Shown: positions 19,166 to 30,549, numbered from the stretch's first letter. The stretch is DNA of 37,394 nucleotides from Nemertoderma westbladi (GCA_032718475.1 JAUCBJ010008129.1:1-37394); one strand, 5' to 3'. The notes: a model not told the origin generated them from the sequence alone. Translations and numbers: made by a program.

Positions 19166-20029
19166 TATAAAGGACATCGCCTGCCTCCTATCCTAACTAA
19201 TTTCAAATTTGTCTGTCTGTCTGCATTTGGCTGTTTGGGTTGGTTTGGGAATTCTAAGTAAAAAAGAAAAAGACGAACAATCCAACTGTCTGACGAGTGC
19301 AAGGTCCAGGATATAACAGTATAATCCACCTAATCTAATTATAACCGAAAAGCTAGGACCTTGATGCTAACGCGGCTAGATAAGGCTTTAGTCCGCTACA
19401 GTACTGGATGATAGATTGGTAAAAGATAAATATATGATATCATAATAATATACTTGCATTTATTTTTATTTACAGAGTTAGGTATGGTACCGTTACATTA
19501 CATATAATAATAAATAAACTAATCTAGGGTATTGATAAATGACTAAATAATGACTGAATGAGATTAATATTATCGGGCAGTTAATAATACCGTATACTTC
19601 TGTCTGTTCTTTATAAAATAGTTACCGGTCCCGCACTGTCTTAGGTAATAGTACAATATTATATTACAGGGTATGCAAGCAAAATCTATATATATCTAAA
19701 TCTAACTATCTAACTATCTAACCATCTAACATCAGAATATTAGTGGGAAAATCCGCACATGTCAAACATGGTGAGTTGAGACTGCCAGACTGCAGACAGC
19801 TTACTGCTGTTGTACTGACTAGCTATTTTACAGCTGTCAGTCAGACTGTTGACTGCATTCTGGTCACGTGGTCAGCTCACGGTCGACTCTTACTAATTAA
19901 ATAATGAAAGTAATTATGTATACTGTATTTATTGCTGCGAACTGAAATGTATTATACTGTAGGTTGATTATCTTATACTTATACTATACTATATTAAAAT
20001 ATTTGAGTTACGAGGAGATGGTGAACACA
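19166..20029 (-). repeat. BEL-B 3' LTR (864 bp)
   Basis: On minus it begins TGTGTTCACC and ends CCTTTATA, so the termini are TG...TA rather than TG...CA. It contains an extra CTATCTAA compared with the 5' LTR near 19705-19720. Confidence 0.93.
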
Positions 20030-20038
20030 CTCCTCCGC
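20030..20038 (-). promoter_or_regulatory. Putative BEL-B polypurine tract
   Basis: On minus, GCGGAGGAG directly precedes the 3' LTR start TGTG. It is short but in the correct place for plus-strand priming. Confidence 0.6.
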
Positions 20039-20565
20039 TGAACTGAGTGAAACTTAGTTCAAAAAAATCTTGTCACCTCTCATCGTAGCGAATATAAACA
20101 CGCACCAAAAACTAAAATAATAATGATTGAGCCTTCTGCCTGATTCACTAAAAACGAAAATAATGCACCTCATTAATAAAGTACAAATAGTAATAATAGA
20201 TAACTTCAGTCTATTCCATATAATGTATGTACGGCGACCACCACTTTTAAAATTAAACAATCTAAGCACAATCTCAAGGCTAAAAAATATTTTTCGTTAC
20301 ATATTATATAGGGTGTTTCTCCATTACTTATTTCTTCAAATAAAGTATAATAAAAAGGGTTCTGTAATAAGTTCACTTTGTGGATTACTAAGACAAAATA
20401 ATAATAATTCATTATAGAGACCTCTGGCTCTTTAAAATAGTTTCCATACAATTCTGGGTTTACCATAAAGGCGCCACAAAAGTGGGTCAAAAGACATGTT
20501 AGTTAAACACAAACACTAATAGAAATAATAATAATTAATCATTTACTTTTATCGTTTTAGGTACA
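20039..20565 (-). other. BEL-B 3' untranslated region
   Basis: About 530 bp between the integrase stop and the purine tract. AT-rich, with short ORFs on both strands that match nothing I recognise and no env-like frame. Confidence 0.6.
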
Positions 20566-21208
20566 TTACTCGCTGGTTTTCTTTACAGCCTCCACTAATT
20601 CCTCTTCCAACAAACAACACCGTTCGATCGACCGTTTAAGTTTTCCACTTGCTGTTTGTAATTCGACAGTTCTAACTAGTCCATCATTCCCTGGAAAAAC
20701 ATCACAGACTCTCGCTAAATTCCAATGATTTATCCTATTACTGTCGTCCTTTAATAAAACTAAGTCGCCCTTTCGGACGTTTCGCGTTACGAATTGGTTT
20801 ATTTTTTGTTTGTGCAATGTTGGCAGATAGAACTTCTGCCACATATCCCAAAACTCATTGGCACATTCTTGACTACGCCTCCACGCCTTTCTTGAGCTCA
20901 AGTCTCCCGGATCAGGAGTTTCAAGAGGTAATCCTATACCTCCTCCTACACCGAGAATTTTGTTGGGAGTTATTGCTGTTATTCCACTAGGGTTATCAGT
21001 AACTTGAAATAACGGTCTAGAATTGATGGAATATTGAATCTCCGCAAGTGCTGTTCTCAAAACGTCAAATGTAACTGTTTTATTACCAATTGTTGCTGCT
21101 AGCGCTTCCTTTGTAGAGCGGACCATACGTTCCCATACACCCCCAGCATGAGGATTAATAGGTGTTATATTCTTCCATGTTATATTTCTTGCAGCGAGTT
21201 CTGATTGG
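20566..21208 (-). pseudogene. BEL-B integrase, C-terminal part
   Basis: Carries the end of the integrase catalytic core with the third acidic residue in PHAGGVWERMVRSTKEAL. The alpha-helical FWDMWQKFYLPTL and the C-terminal RKGDLVLLKDD...WNLARV module of BEL/Pao integrases follow. The true junction with the upstream integrase is at about 21208, where the inserted LINE ends. The frame itself runs on to 21285 through LINE 3' UTR, so the first ~26 codons of the open frame are not integrase. Confidence 0.88.
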
Positions 21209-21215
21209 AGTTTAT

Positions 21216-21928
21216 ATATTGTGTATATTCTGAACACGAAGTCCACTTTGCACCATAACATTACTACACCACCATCACCAAACAACCAATAGATATAAGC
21301 GTTATTTACCAGAATTAATATTTACGGAATTAATATATAACAGCTTCGGCAATTTAAAATTAATATGTAATTCAGTCATCCAAAACCGTCGCAATGGGGA
21401 AAAATATATACAATCAGATGTAGAACAGCTGGAGATAATAGTATTAAATGATTTTTCGATCCTAACAATGAAATTATAAATGAGATTACGAATCACAGCA
21501 GCACAACTAGGCAAACGATTAAATAAAAACATTTCTGAGGCACTACAATTTTTGGGATATCCCATAAGAATTCGAAATGTATTATTATATGATGTAGTAA
21601 ATTTATTATATACAGTTTTAGTATAATTGCACCATAAGTGAGCTGTATACATCGGCGTACAATAGGATTGAAATAAACGTTGCTTAATATCATTTGAACA
21701 CATAAAAAATCTGCGTTTCAAACTATTTGCCTGCATATATAGTTTCCTACGTTGTCGTAAAATATCTCTATCATCAGATAGTGTATTGGTAATATAATGT
21801 CCTAAATATTTATATTCTTTTTTGATTGGAAGAGTAATATTGCCTATTTTAAATGAAGGAAAATTCCACGATATTTGAGATTTTGATCGAATATATAAAG
21901 TAGCACTTTTTGTTGCGTTGAAAATTAC
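21216..21928 (-). mobile_element. 5'-truncated LINE inserted in BEL-B integrase
   Basis: Direct repeats AGTTTAT at 21209-21215 and 21929-21935 bracket 713 bp that interrupt the integrase between its second and third catalytic residues. On minus it encodes the extreme C-terminus of a LINE RT, then ~85 bp of 3' UTR with no poly(A). It is the youngest layer here: it lies within BEL-B, which lies within BEL-A. Confidence 0.87.
21302..21925 (-). pseudogene. LINE reverse transcriptase C-terminal fragment
   Basis: A frame on minus includes YKYLGHYITNTLSDDRDILRQ (~21770-21830), then LKRRF...LFQSYCTPMYTAHLW, YNNTFRILMGYPKNCSASEMF and IRNLIYNFIVRI. This is a post-RT domain common in invertebrate and fish LINEs. 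It is distinct from the LINE families at 9253-16882. The catalytic RT core is absent because of the 5' truncation. Clade is uncertain. Confidence 0.8.
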
Positions 21929-21935
21929 AGTTTAT

Positions 21936-23142
21936 GTTTATTCAAGTCTTTTACAACCTGTGTCAATTCATTATTTGCTCCAATGAAGTTCGATCCATTG
22001 TCGCTGTATATAAGTCTAACATTGCCTCTGGTTGATATGAATCTCCGGTATGCACAAAGAAATGCATCTGTTGACGCGCTTTCAGCGATATCTAAATGTA
22101 CTGCCCTTGTTGAAAGACAAGTAAACAATACTCCATAAACCTTCATCGTTGTTCTTACTCGTTTGCACATTATAGGTCCCCAGTAGTCAACTCCACAAGT
22201 TTCGAAAGGCAATCCTCCAATTACGAGTCTTTCTCGAGGCAAATCACCCATTCTTTGTACTAATAATTCAGCATTACGTTTTCTACACACATAACATTTC
22301 TTTAGTAAGCGACGTATTCGAGGCCTTGCTTGAACTATCCAATAAGTTTCCCTCAACTTAGCTAGAGTATGATCTTCTCCTTTGTGTAGTATTTTCCAAT
22401 GTACATCGTATATTAATGAGTTAATTATCCAAGAATCCTTATGTATAATTATTGGTTCCTTATGATCAATAGGTATATCGGCATTTTTAATCCGCGAATC
22501 GATTTTCATAATTCCATTTACTAATTTGGGACACAAAGATTTCAGTTGAGAACTTCCAGAAATAAGTTTATCTTGTGCCAATGTTTCATATTCATCGCAA
22601 TATTTCCTTCTTTGCTCAAAGCCAATAATTCCTCTGGCGCATGAATTAATTTCACTTACAGTTAAAGGGGAGAACTTAACCTTTTCACCTCGCATCATCT
22701 TAATCCGCCAATCAACTAGTCGACGTATCCATCCCAACTTCCTACATGTATCTGTAAAACTATTGGAATGTGTGAGAAGTTTTTTAACAGATTCCATTCC
22801 ATCATCGTCTGCAGCTATCCAATAACTAACTCCTTTCAAACTTCCTTTGTAACTAATTTCAGCATCCTTTGGTAACTTCAGATGCATTTCGTTTATAGGT
22901 GGGGTCCAAGTTTCCTCACAATCCTTTAAGAATGCCGGGCCATTCCACCACTTGTCTTCTGCTAATAAATGTTTTGCTGTTAAACCACGACTAAGGAAAT
23001 CGGCTGGATTGTCTTTACCAGCACAATGATGCCACTGTTCAACCTCACTTGTCCCCATAATTTCTTGAACTCGATTTGCTACGAACACCTGAAACCTATG
23101 TTCATTATTAGCTATATATTGAAGAGCCACCATTGAGTCACT
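21936..23142 (-). pseudogene. BEL-B RNase H C-terminal part and integrase N-terminal part
   Basis: It begins in RNase H (SDSMVAL, the WTDS-type Asp motif; then VQEIMG, CAGKDNPADFLSRG) and the WWNGPAFL block of BEL elements. The integrase zinc region follows (HWKILHKGEDH...CYVCRK, HHCC type), then the core with the first two acidic residues (CGVDYWGPI and LIYSDNGSNF). The integrase is cut at 21935 by the LINE. An in-frame TGA lies just upstream, before SDSMVAL (~23140), where family members have Trp, so a TGG to TGA change is likely. Confidence 0.88.
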
Positions 23143-23370
23143 TCAGTAATAATGACGAACTCCACATGGGTCTTCTACTAAAGGTAATTCCTTGATAATA
23201 ATTCGTGCGTTTCTAATGGCAATAACAGCTGCTAGAAGTCCAAGACGGGGTATTGTAACTTTCTTCATTGGCGCTACTCTCGCCTTTGACATTATGAGTG
23301 CAGTTTCAACACATCCATTGTGGCTGTCTTCGTAAGTACGATACTGCCCCATAACCTGCTTCTGATGCAT
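23143..23370 (-). pseudogene. BEL-B RNase H central part
   Basis: Read in the frame ending at the in-frame TGA. YRTYEDSHNGCVETALIMSKARVAPMKKVTIPRLGLLAAVIAIR matches (in segments of the family motif) the SK(S/A)RVAP-(L/M)K-TIPRLELLAA region. The acidic residue usually found in PRLEL is Gly here. A one-base shift near 23340-23370 connects it with the preceding piece (DASEAGYGAV). Confidence 0.75.
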
Positions 23371-23608
23371 CACGAAAATGGTGAATCGAGTATATATCAT
23401 CGGTATCTCGTGTTTTGAAGAAAGGTCGTGGTATTTGTAATTGTTCTAATCCAATAATATCATCCTTCCAGAGCAACCATTCTTTAATAATATCTTTGGG
23501 CAGCTTAGCATCCCATGTCAACTTAGCTTTCCACATCTCTCGTAATAGTAATTTTCCTTTCAGGATAAATGGTGTTAGAAATCCTATTGGGTCATAGACG
23601 GAACTCAA
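23306..23608 (-). pseudogene. BEL-B RT connection and start of RNase H
   Basis: Contains the family-typical LSSVYDPIGFLTPF, KLLLREMWKAKLTWDAKLP and HHFRDASEAGYGAVSYLR, i.e. the segment after RT thumb leading into RNase H. The preceding piece is in another frame, with a shift around 23600-23608. Confidence 0.85.
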
Positions 23609-23820
23609 GAGTGATAAACTTCCTCTTTGTTAATCTGTAAGTCTCTTTATTAGTTGAGTATGTAAATACATCTATACTTGGAATCCATTTCACTCCTAAT
23701 GCTCTTGAAGACGAAATCAACATAGAAGAAACACCATCTAGATCTAAGTCTTTGGGGACATCTTGCAAGCCAATAACTTTTTCTTTGGGTAGGTTTGACA
23801 AAAACTCTACACTATTACTT
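23592..23820 (-). pseudogene. BEL-B RT thumb remnant after an internal deletion
   Basis: Starts with EFLSNLPKEKV and passes through RALGVKWIPSIDVFTY and TKRKF, the region downstream of the RT palm. The protein before it (ending at 23815) stops in the RT N-terminal region. The fingers and palm, including the (Y/F)-x-DD box and the upstream catalytic Asp motif, are therefore absent. The deletion joint is at about 23815-23822. Confidence 0.85.
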
Positions 23821-25398
23821 ATAAACTTTGTTTAAACCTTTTAGTCTCTGTATAGCTAATGCTTTGTTGTTTTTTAAACATCTTTCTTTGTCTTTCCACA
23901 ACATACCTATGGTATAGTGACCATTTTCGAATGTAATTGTATTTTTCAAAATTTCTAATGACTTAAGATCTTCCTTCGAATAACCGAGTTCGATGTTGTC
24001 TACATCCATCATGTCAACGTCCCAAAACTCCTTCATGTGATTATCCAAGATTTCATCTTTTCCTCTTTGCAAATCCTTTAATTGTTGTATCAATTCAATC
24101 GGAATAGTTTTATGTATTTCCTCATGAACTAAATATGTGCAATATTGGGATAATCCTGGACTAGGATAAATTGGACCTAGAGCTGTCCAACCAAAAACTG
24201 TCTCGATGGCCACTGGATCTATATCACGTGGTCCTGGAACTTCATTCAGATGCCTATGTGCAGCTGGAGTTGTAATACCAATTATTAAAGTTACAGCTGG
24301 GATATCAACATCTATAAATTCTGGAATATGTCTGAGATGCTGATACTTTTCTCGAGCCTCATCATTTAATTTATATTTCTCAAATTTGACATTGTCTTTA
24401 ACTAATACATTATTTATTCTGGTTGAATAATCATATCCTGGCATAATAGCATCAACAATAAGACTAACTTGCCCAACTTTAGTACGCTGGTTATTAGATG
24501 TGATTGTAGTCAAACTAATTTCAGTTTTCTCAGTTTGCAATTTCAACTGCTTGACCACAATTGTATCTGAAAATGTAAGACTTCCACCTGTATCAATTAA
24601 TGCATATGTCGTTAATGATGCATCCCCTTGACCAACTCCTTTTATTCGAACTGGAACTATCTTCTGCAACAATCTTGTTTGCTGCACTTCTTGAAAGTTG
24701 GAAATAGCCTTCAGTGACGCCTGAATCATGTCCACTGATTTTTGAATTTCAATTTCCTCCCCCGCATTGGCTATTTCCTCATTAGGTCTACCAATTTCGG
24801 CTGATTCATTACGGGCTGTAACATTTAGTTCACATAGCCTCTCAGCGTGAATTGATTCTGCAGAATCATATTTCACTTTATAGTGTCTTGATGCCATATT
24901 TGGGCCCCCCGCAGCGCTAGCACTGCCAATCATGTTAGTAGTGTTAGTAATCAGTTGTGTCGTCGGTGTCGATCTCACACTAAATGCATTACCACTACTA
25001 GTCACATGCCCCATTTGTCCTGTTTGTCCGGGTCTTGTCATGTTACGCACATACAACTTAGGATCATAACCATGCAATAATGTATGATGACTACCATTAC
25101 ACACATCACACCATATATTCCATGGACATTGATACATAATATGGCCCTTATTAGTACACCTATGACACACACCTTCACTCATAAGATAATTACCTCTCTG
25201 TACAGTATCTAACTTAGCTAAGTTCATACATCGACCTACATGGTGCGTCCTTGCTGTTGGCAAATTTAACACTCTTTCACAATATATACAGTTTTTATCT
25301 CCTACTACACCTGGTGTTATCGCAGTTGTAACTGGTCTCAGTTGTATCTGCCTACCAATATTGTATCCCCTCCCTCGAGGAACTGAACTATTGTACAT
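23815..25398 (-). pseudogene. BEL-B nucleocapsid-protease-RT N-terminus
   Basis: A 527-aa frame. Zinc knuckles come first (CIYC near residue 37; CHRCTNKGHIMYQC, a CX2CX4HX4C knuckle near 78; and CDVCNGSHHTLLH near 97), for RNA packaging. A linker follows, then a retropepsin with YALIDTGGSLTF (~265), and the FGWTALGPI block (~400). The N-terminal RT segment comes last (FWDVD, SKEDLKSLEIL, YTIGMLWKD, LAIQRLKGL). The frame ends where the RT core should start. On its upstream side the same frame continues for 15 codons to the gag TAA at 25444. Confidence 0.88.
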
Positions 25399-25443
25399 AT
25401 TATTGTCTCCCCTACTGGGCCTATTGTTCCCTATTCGTGCTGG

Positions 25444-26380
25444 TTAAACAGACCTACTAAAGTCTGGCTGAGAATAGCCACCTCGGCCTGGTTGATAATA
25501 ATTTGATCTAAAGGCAGCACCATTAGACCAATTTGTATATCTAGATTGCCTGTTTAAAGGCATTGACATTTGTCTATTTTGATTGGGTTGTTGTTTAAAA
25601 TTGCTTGCAGAACTTTTCATAGGTTTACCAGCTGGACCCCAAATTTCATGTTCTGCCTCTACTCCAAATAATTCATTACACATGGAGTCACTATGCATTT
25701 CAATGAATGCTGATAATTGTACAAGATCAGGGTCTCGTCCTTTCAGACGTTTAATATTCTCAGCATGTGGCCTCCATTTATTTTGTATAAAATCTGGTAA
25801 GGTCCATAGTGCATTTTGTACATTTGAGGACAATGTCAAATATTCCTGTGCTCCTATATACTGGAGACAATTTACCATAGACCGAATCATATCTGAGTAT
25901 CTACGAACATCTTTACCAGATGCATTGTTTGGGAATTTGGGATGTTCCCTAATTTTCTGTTCACATTTCCGCTGTATTAGAGCTGGATCCCCATAACGTC
26001 TAGATAAAAGTCCCCATGCTCTAACATAGCCATCTGGTGTCCCCCGTAATGGTTTCACTAATGCATATGCTTCACCCTTTAAATGTTTTAATAACAGCTG
26101 TAATTTTTCATCCTCACTCCAATACCTTTTTTTAGCTACATTTTGGACAAATTCTATTTTAAAATTTATGAATTCAATAGGGTCTCCTGCAAATTTCTCA
26201 TCATCAGAAGGTTGCCACACTGTCTGTCTATCATGAAGTCTTTCAAAATACTCCCTTGTTAAACTATCAATTCCACCACCTCCAAAATAACGTTGATTTG
26301 GATTCTGGATCGAATTATCTTGTCCTGTGTTTGGGTATCTTCTTTCCCTGTTTGGGTGACCATCTATCATCCCAATCACC
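25444..26380 (-). pseudogene. BEL-B Gag capsid-like domain (DUF1759 type)
   Basis: About 310 residues beginning near YFGGGGIDSLTREYFERL. It contains the BEL/Pao Gag core: FAGDPIEFINFKIEF, DEKLQLLLKHLKGEAYALVKPL, WGLLSRRYGDP, RYSDMIRSMVNCLQYIG and LWTLPDFIQNKWR. It ends in a Gln/Asn/Arg-rich tail and a TAA. The next frame (zinc knuckles and protease) is in the same register after that TAA. Its 5' partner overlaps in another frame (shift near 26340-26380), so Gag is not continuous. Confidence 0.85.
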
Positions 26381-26998
26381 ATCATCTCCTCCATCAGGTG
26401 GTCCACTTCCTCCATCAGGAGGTCCACTTCCTCTACAAGAGCTACGTGAATTACCGTCATTGAAATCATAATCTCCCCTATATTGTTCGGGATTTCCACC
26501 GTTCCTATCTCCTGCTGCTGAATTTCCTGCCGGAATCATTCCCCCTTGAAATTCACTAAACCTTTCCACTGGTGCCTTTTCTGGTGCTCGATATGGTCCA
26601 GTATGGCAAGCAAAACCCTCTCCTTTATCTTCATATTGCAGAAAATAAGAAGGGGGTGGTCTCTGCGGAATGTCATTGCTATCCACTGGTGCATAGATCC
26701 ATTCTAGCTTATCTGGATGTAACATTTCTTTAAACTTTGCCCCATCTTGCGACTTATATTGATCCATTTCAATCTTCAAAGGATTTCTATTATAAAGGAG
26801 ATATGGATTCGCCTCTGGTTGATTAATCCGAGCTAATGGATCATCTTTCCAAATTTCCCGTTCATGGTCTTGCATCATTTTTGTATCCATAAGAGCTGTT
26901 TGTTGTATGGATTCGGCTAATAACTCTGTTCGTTGAACTAGCACATCATCCTCATCATGTAACGCATAATTACATGCCTCTAAATAATTTTCCTCGTA
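26315..26998 (-). pseudogene. BEL-B Gag middle region after an in-frame stop
   Basis: Continues in the same frame as the coiled-coil ORF upstream, from which it is separated only by a TGA at 26999-27001. It contains EENYLEACNYALHDEDD, DHEREIWKDDPLARI, a Pro-rich stretch and Gly/Asp/Pro-rich GPPDGGSGPPDGGDDG. Function unknown; position between coiled coil and capsid. Confidence 0.75.
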
Positions 26999-28690
26999 TC
27001 ATAAATGACCATACTTATCATTAGGTATTTGCTTAGGAATAGCTCTGTCTACCATTGGTTCTTGTGTATCACCACCTGCCACTATTTGGCGAATTGACCT
27101 GAGTGGTTGTGCCTGCTGCTCATCCTTCCCTAAAGCCGAATGATCCATGTTAAATTTAACAGGTTTATCATTTATGGTGATAGTGTTAGCCTGTGGAATT
27201 GGCTCCACATTTAATCTACTTCTTGTAAAGTGATCAAACTTGTTACTTAGTTCAAAATATTTTTCATCATTTACTGCTTGTATTTTTAAAAAATCATTTT
27301 GTACCCTTTGCATTTCCTTTGTAATACTACCTACTATATCTTCAACATGTTCTAAAGCATTAACTGTATGACTCTTTTGTCGATTTTTTAAAATAGGTTC
27401 TCTATTGAAAGAGTTAATATCCATATTGGGATCAAAATGGACATGCAATCTCGGTTGTACATGTGGGGTTGTAGTAGTGACAGGCATCAAAGGCGTTGAT
27501 GCAGAAGATATGCCTACGTTTAGATCTTCAAAACTGTCATTAAAGTGATAATCATCAAAAAATGTTATCAAACTGTTATTTGAATTTTGTAAGCTACTGG
27601 CTTGTTTGTGTACACTGAGAGGCTCTGGATCTCTCTTTTTATTAAAATGTACATTTAATACATCTGAGCCCCTTTGGGATGTTGAAATTTTTGTAGCAAC
27701 ATTAGAACCTGCCACACATTGAACCAATCCTACATCACTGCTCAGCCTAGCTGAGGTGCTAATCCCTTGAGTAGTTAGACCTATATCTTGCAAAAAATTT
27801 GTATCTAAATTTACCATTTCAGAACAAATGGGTCCACTAATACTAACTGCTGGTTCTAATGAATAACCTACATTAACTACCTTTGGTTCATCATCTGTAT
27901 CTGCTCTGCCTACATTTCTTAATAATGTAATATCAGGAGGCTGTGATTCATTGAATAACTCCGGTACATTGATACTACTAATTGCATCTGACACCAGATT
28001 ATCAATACTGGTATCGAAATCATCGGCTTCTTGATCCAATTCAGCTGTAGTTGTACTGATTACCTCTCCATGGGTATTTTCATAATATCTTACCCATTGC
28101 GCCTCCTCAAAGTTAAGATTATCGGCTGATATTAATCTATTGACAGTTTCTTCATGCAATCTTCTCCTACTCTCCTCCGCACTGAGCTCAGCTTCCTTCT
28201 CTTTATTTAAATGCTCTTGTTCCGTTTCTATTTGAGTCAGAGTCCGCTCTTTCTCAATTCTTTGTTCAACTAATGTCTTCTCCAGTGCAGCTTGTTCACT
28301 TTCATATCTAATCTTCTCTAACTGTTGCCGATTCTCTTCTTCAATTCTCTCTAAGTCCAAACGTTTCTCATTGCAAATTCGTTCCTGCTCTAAACTATTT
28401 CTGCGCTTTGTATTTTCCGCTTCACGTTTTTTGTTTTTCAGCTCCATTTCTGATATCAAAAGCTTTTCCTGCTGTTGTAAATCAACTTTCAATAACTCTT
28501 TCTGAAAATTGATGGCACTACTGCTTGCTCTCCTACCTGCTTCTAATGCCGCTTCATTCTTTGCTATTTCTAAGTCACTATTAATTATCTCCCCTTGAAG
28601 TTTAGCGTTGACTTGAGCAGCTACACGTTCTTTACGGGCCTTGACTCTTAAACTCAATAATTCGCTCCATAGTACAGCTGGCCGAACTTC
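26999..28690 (-). pseudogene. BEL-B Gag coiled-coil region
   Basis: A ~550-aa frame. The first ~200 residues are a long charged coiled coil (LEIAKNEAALEAGRR, QEKLLISEMELKNKKREAE, LEQERICNEKRLDLERIEEE), as in the N-terminal Gag of many BEL elements. It probably mediates Gag self-assembly. SAEESRRRLHEETVNRLI and a low-complexity Ser/Thr/Asn region follow. It ends in TGA. The frame is open upstream of the first Met to about 28690, where it should join the preceding ORF by a one-base shift. Confidence 0.8.
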
Positions 28691-29426
28691 GTGCTGAAGA
28701 CCTCGACCGTTTACTACTATGCGATTTACTGCTACCTAAACTACTTGCTACTGATTCATTACATACAGAAATATCTTCTTCAAAATTAACATTCTGAACA
28801 TAATTGGAGCACTTTTCTTGAAGGTCAATTCCTTCCTTTGGTACATCAGGTTCAACTAGAAATTCTTGTGCTAAAATGGTCTCCCCCAATCCTAGCACAT
28901 TCTTATTTACTACATCACCTACTCTATTATTTATTCCACACTTTTTCTTTAATCTATTCCATGAATTATTAAGTGCATCCTTTTCCTTAGTTTGTGCTGT
29001 CACATACTTAGAATCATCTACTCCTGCTAAATGTACTAGTTCCTGAAAATTAATATGATATGTCTGTAAAGAATGGTCTGTTCTATTTATTATATCTCGT
29101 ACTTCCTCCAATCTGGCATTATCACTAATTCTAGCCGACAACTTGTCTATAACAGATTGGATATGCGTTCGTGAAGTCGTGATAGATCGTTTGAGCTGCT
29201 TTACCCGATCCTGACTCCCCAGGTTGGCCAAACCTTGAGAGCTAGAACGAACATTTTCAGCAACTCTCCGACCATCAAGCGACCCACTATAGCAAGTTCC
29301 AGATTGTGTCATATGCTTGTCTCGGCATGTTGCACTTGCCTCTGCACCTGCAGGTTGCGAGGTTTGTACAACATTAACTACTGTACTGGTACTGTCAACA
29401 TTACTTTCTAAATCTTTCTGTTCCAT
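28632..29426 (-). CDS. BEL-B Gag N-terminus
   Basis: A 264-aa frame with an ATG 1.1 kb after the 5' LTR, the presumed Gag start. It has a Ser/Thr-rich leader, then a helical segment (QDRVKQLKRSITTSRTHI, LEEVRDIINRTDHSLQTYH, EKDALNNSWNRLKKKCG). It ends Ser/Arg-rich (SSKSHSSKRSRSSARSSAS), the usual lead-in to the coiled coil in BEL Gags. The coiled coil itself is in the next frame, so a one-base shift lies at ~28660-28720. Confidence 0.75.
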   Translation of the reverse strand: MEQKDLESNVDSTSTVVNVVQTSQPAGAEASATCRDKHMTQSGTCYSGSLDGRRVAENVRSSSQGLANLGSQDRVKQLKRSITTSRTHIQSVIDKLSARISDNARLEEVRDIINRTDHSLQTYHINFQELVHLAGVDDSKYVTAQTKEKDALNNSWNRLKKKCGINNRVGDVVNKNVLGLGETILAQEFLVEPDVPKEGIDLQEKCSNYVQNVNFEEDISVCNESVASSLGSSKSHSSKRSRSSARSSASCTMERIIEFKSQGP

Positions 29427-30536
29427 TTTATATCCCTTTGTTATTACAAATTTTATTTATTTATAAATTTTTATTCTTTCTTACTTCTAATTATATATCA
29501 GTCTTATATCAACTTTCGATTCCTATCACTCCCTATCTGCCCATTTCAAACAAATATCGTGCTGTAGAGATAAGTCCTTTATATAATTCCTTTCTCCTTT
29601 CTGGCTGTCTGGTAAACCTACAGTAATATATACCTACCGCTATAACGGCAATTTCTTTCCTATAATTTATTTAGGCCTAGGCCTATATCTGTATATAATT
29701 AATTTCTTGATAGGGGTAGGCCTACCAACTAAAGAGAAACAGGCAGACAGGTATTCGTCAACAATGTTCATGTACAAGTTTCCTTCATATATAGTATCGA
29801 CGGTATATATAAAGGCCTACTAAAGGTATCACTGTATCATAATTATAATAAATATTCCGGTCTGTTCAAATTTTATCTGTCAGTCTTTCTGTATTTACTT
29901 AGGTAATTGGTAATAGACGTGATCTGCCTATCAACAATCCAGTCAAATAAGTTTAGCAATACCGGTATTAAAATTCTGCCTATTACAGTATTACATAAGA
30001 AGAAAATCTGCCATTATAATATATATCATATCATATCATATTCATAAGACAATCAACATTAAATAACAATATTATTCAAATTTCATAAATTACTCAAAAT
30101 TAGGCCGAATTACCGGTATCCAAATTCAAACAAAATTACATTAGGCCTAATTACCGTACTGGTATCCAAATTCAAACAAAATTAAGCCTATACAAACTGA
30201 AACAGTGAAAGGCAGAAAGGTAATCATCAGTACTGAACCGGTACCGGTATATAATGTACGTATATATATATATATCATATCATTCTGCCATTACAACATT
30301 AAATTCAAAATTTCCAAATATCAACCAATCAATATTATTTACATAGGCTGATAGGCCTAAACAGCTAAATACTGAAATATGCTGTAACCTACCTACCTAC
30401 CCATACTGCCATATAAGCCTACCATTCCGTCAGTCTGAAAGTTATATAGCCTAGATCTGTAGACTGGTAGATGACTAGCCTAAAAAGCTGTAGGCCTACG
30501 GTCAGACGGTAGGCCCCTAACTACTGAACTAATCCT
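29427..30536 (-). promoter_or_regulatory. BEL-B leader rich in TAGGCCTA and ACCGGTA words
   Basis: About 1.1 kb between primer-binding position and Gag. AT-rich with many copies of TAGGCCTA-like and TACCGGTA-like palindromic words (for example ~29672, 30110, 30160, 30240, 30350). A local duplication repeats GTATCCAAATTCAAACAAAA at ~30117 and ~30160. No ORF of interest. It presumably contains packaging signals. Confidence 0.55.
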
Positions 30537-30549
30537 CTAATATTCTGAT
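30537..30549 (-). promoter_or_regulatory. BEL-B primer-binding position, self-complementary to the LTR
   Basis: The first 13 nt after the 5' LTR on minus read ATCAGAATATTAG. They lack the TGG start expected for a tRNA 3'-end primer. The element RNA contains the exact complement CTAATATTCTGAT within the LTR (minus strand of 31107-31119). The match extends to 15 of 16 with one mismatch (ATCAGAATATTAG[A/T]GG). This arrangement resembles the self-priming of Tf1. Confidence 0.6.

Noticed and set aside
30530-30549. Conventional tRNA primer-binding site
   Set aside because: No TGG after the LTR and no tRNA 3'-end-like 18-mer visible by eye; an internal tRNA match cannot be excluded without a search.
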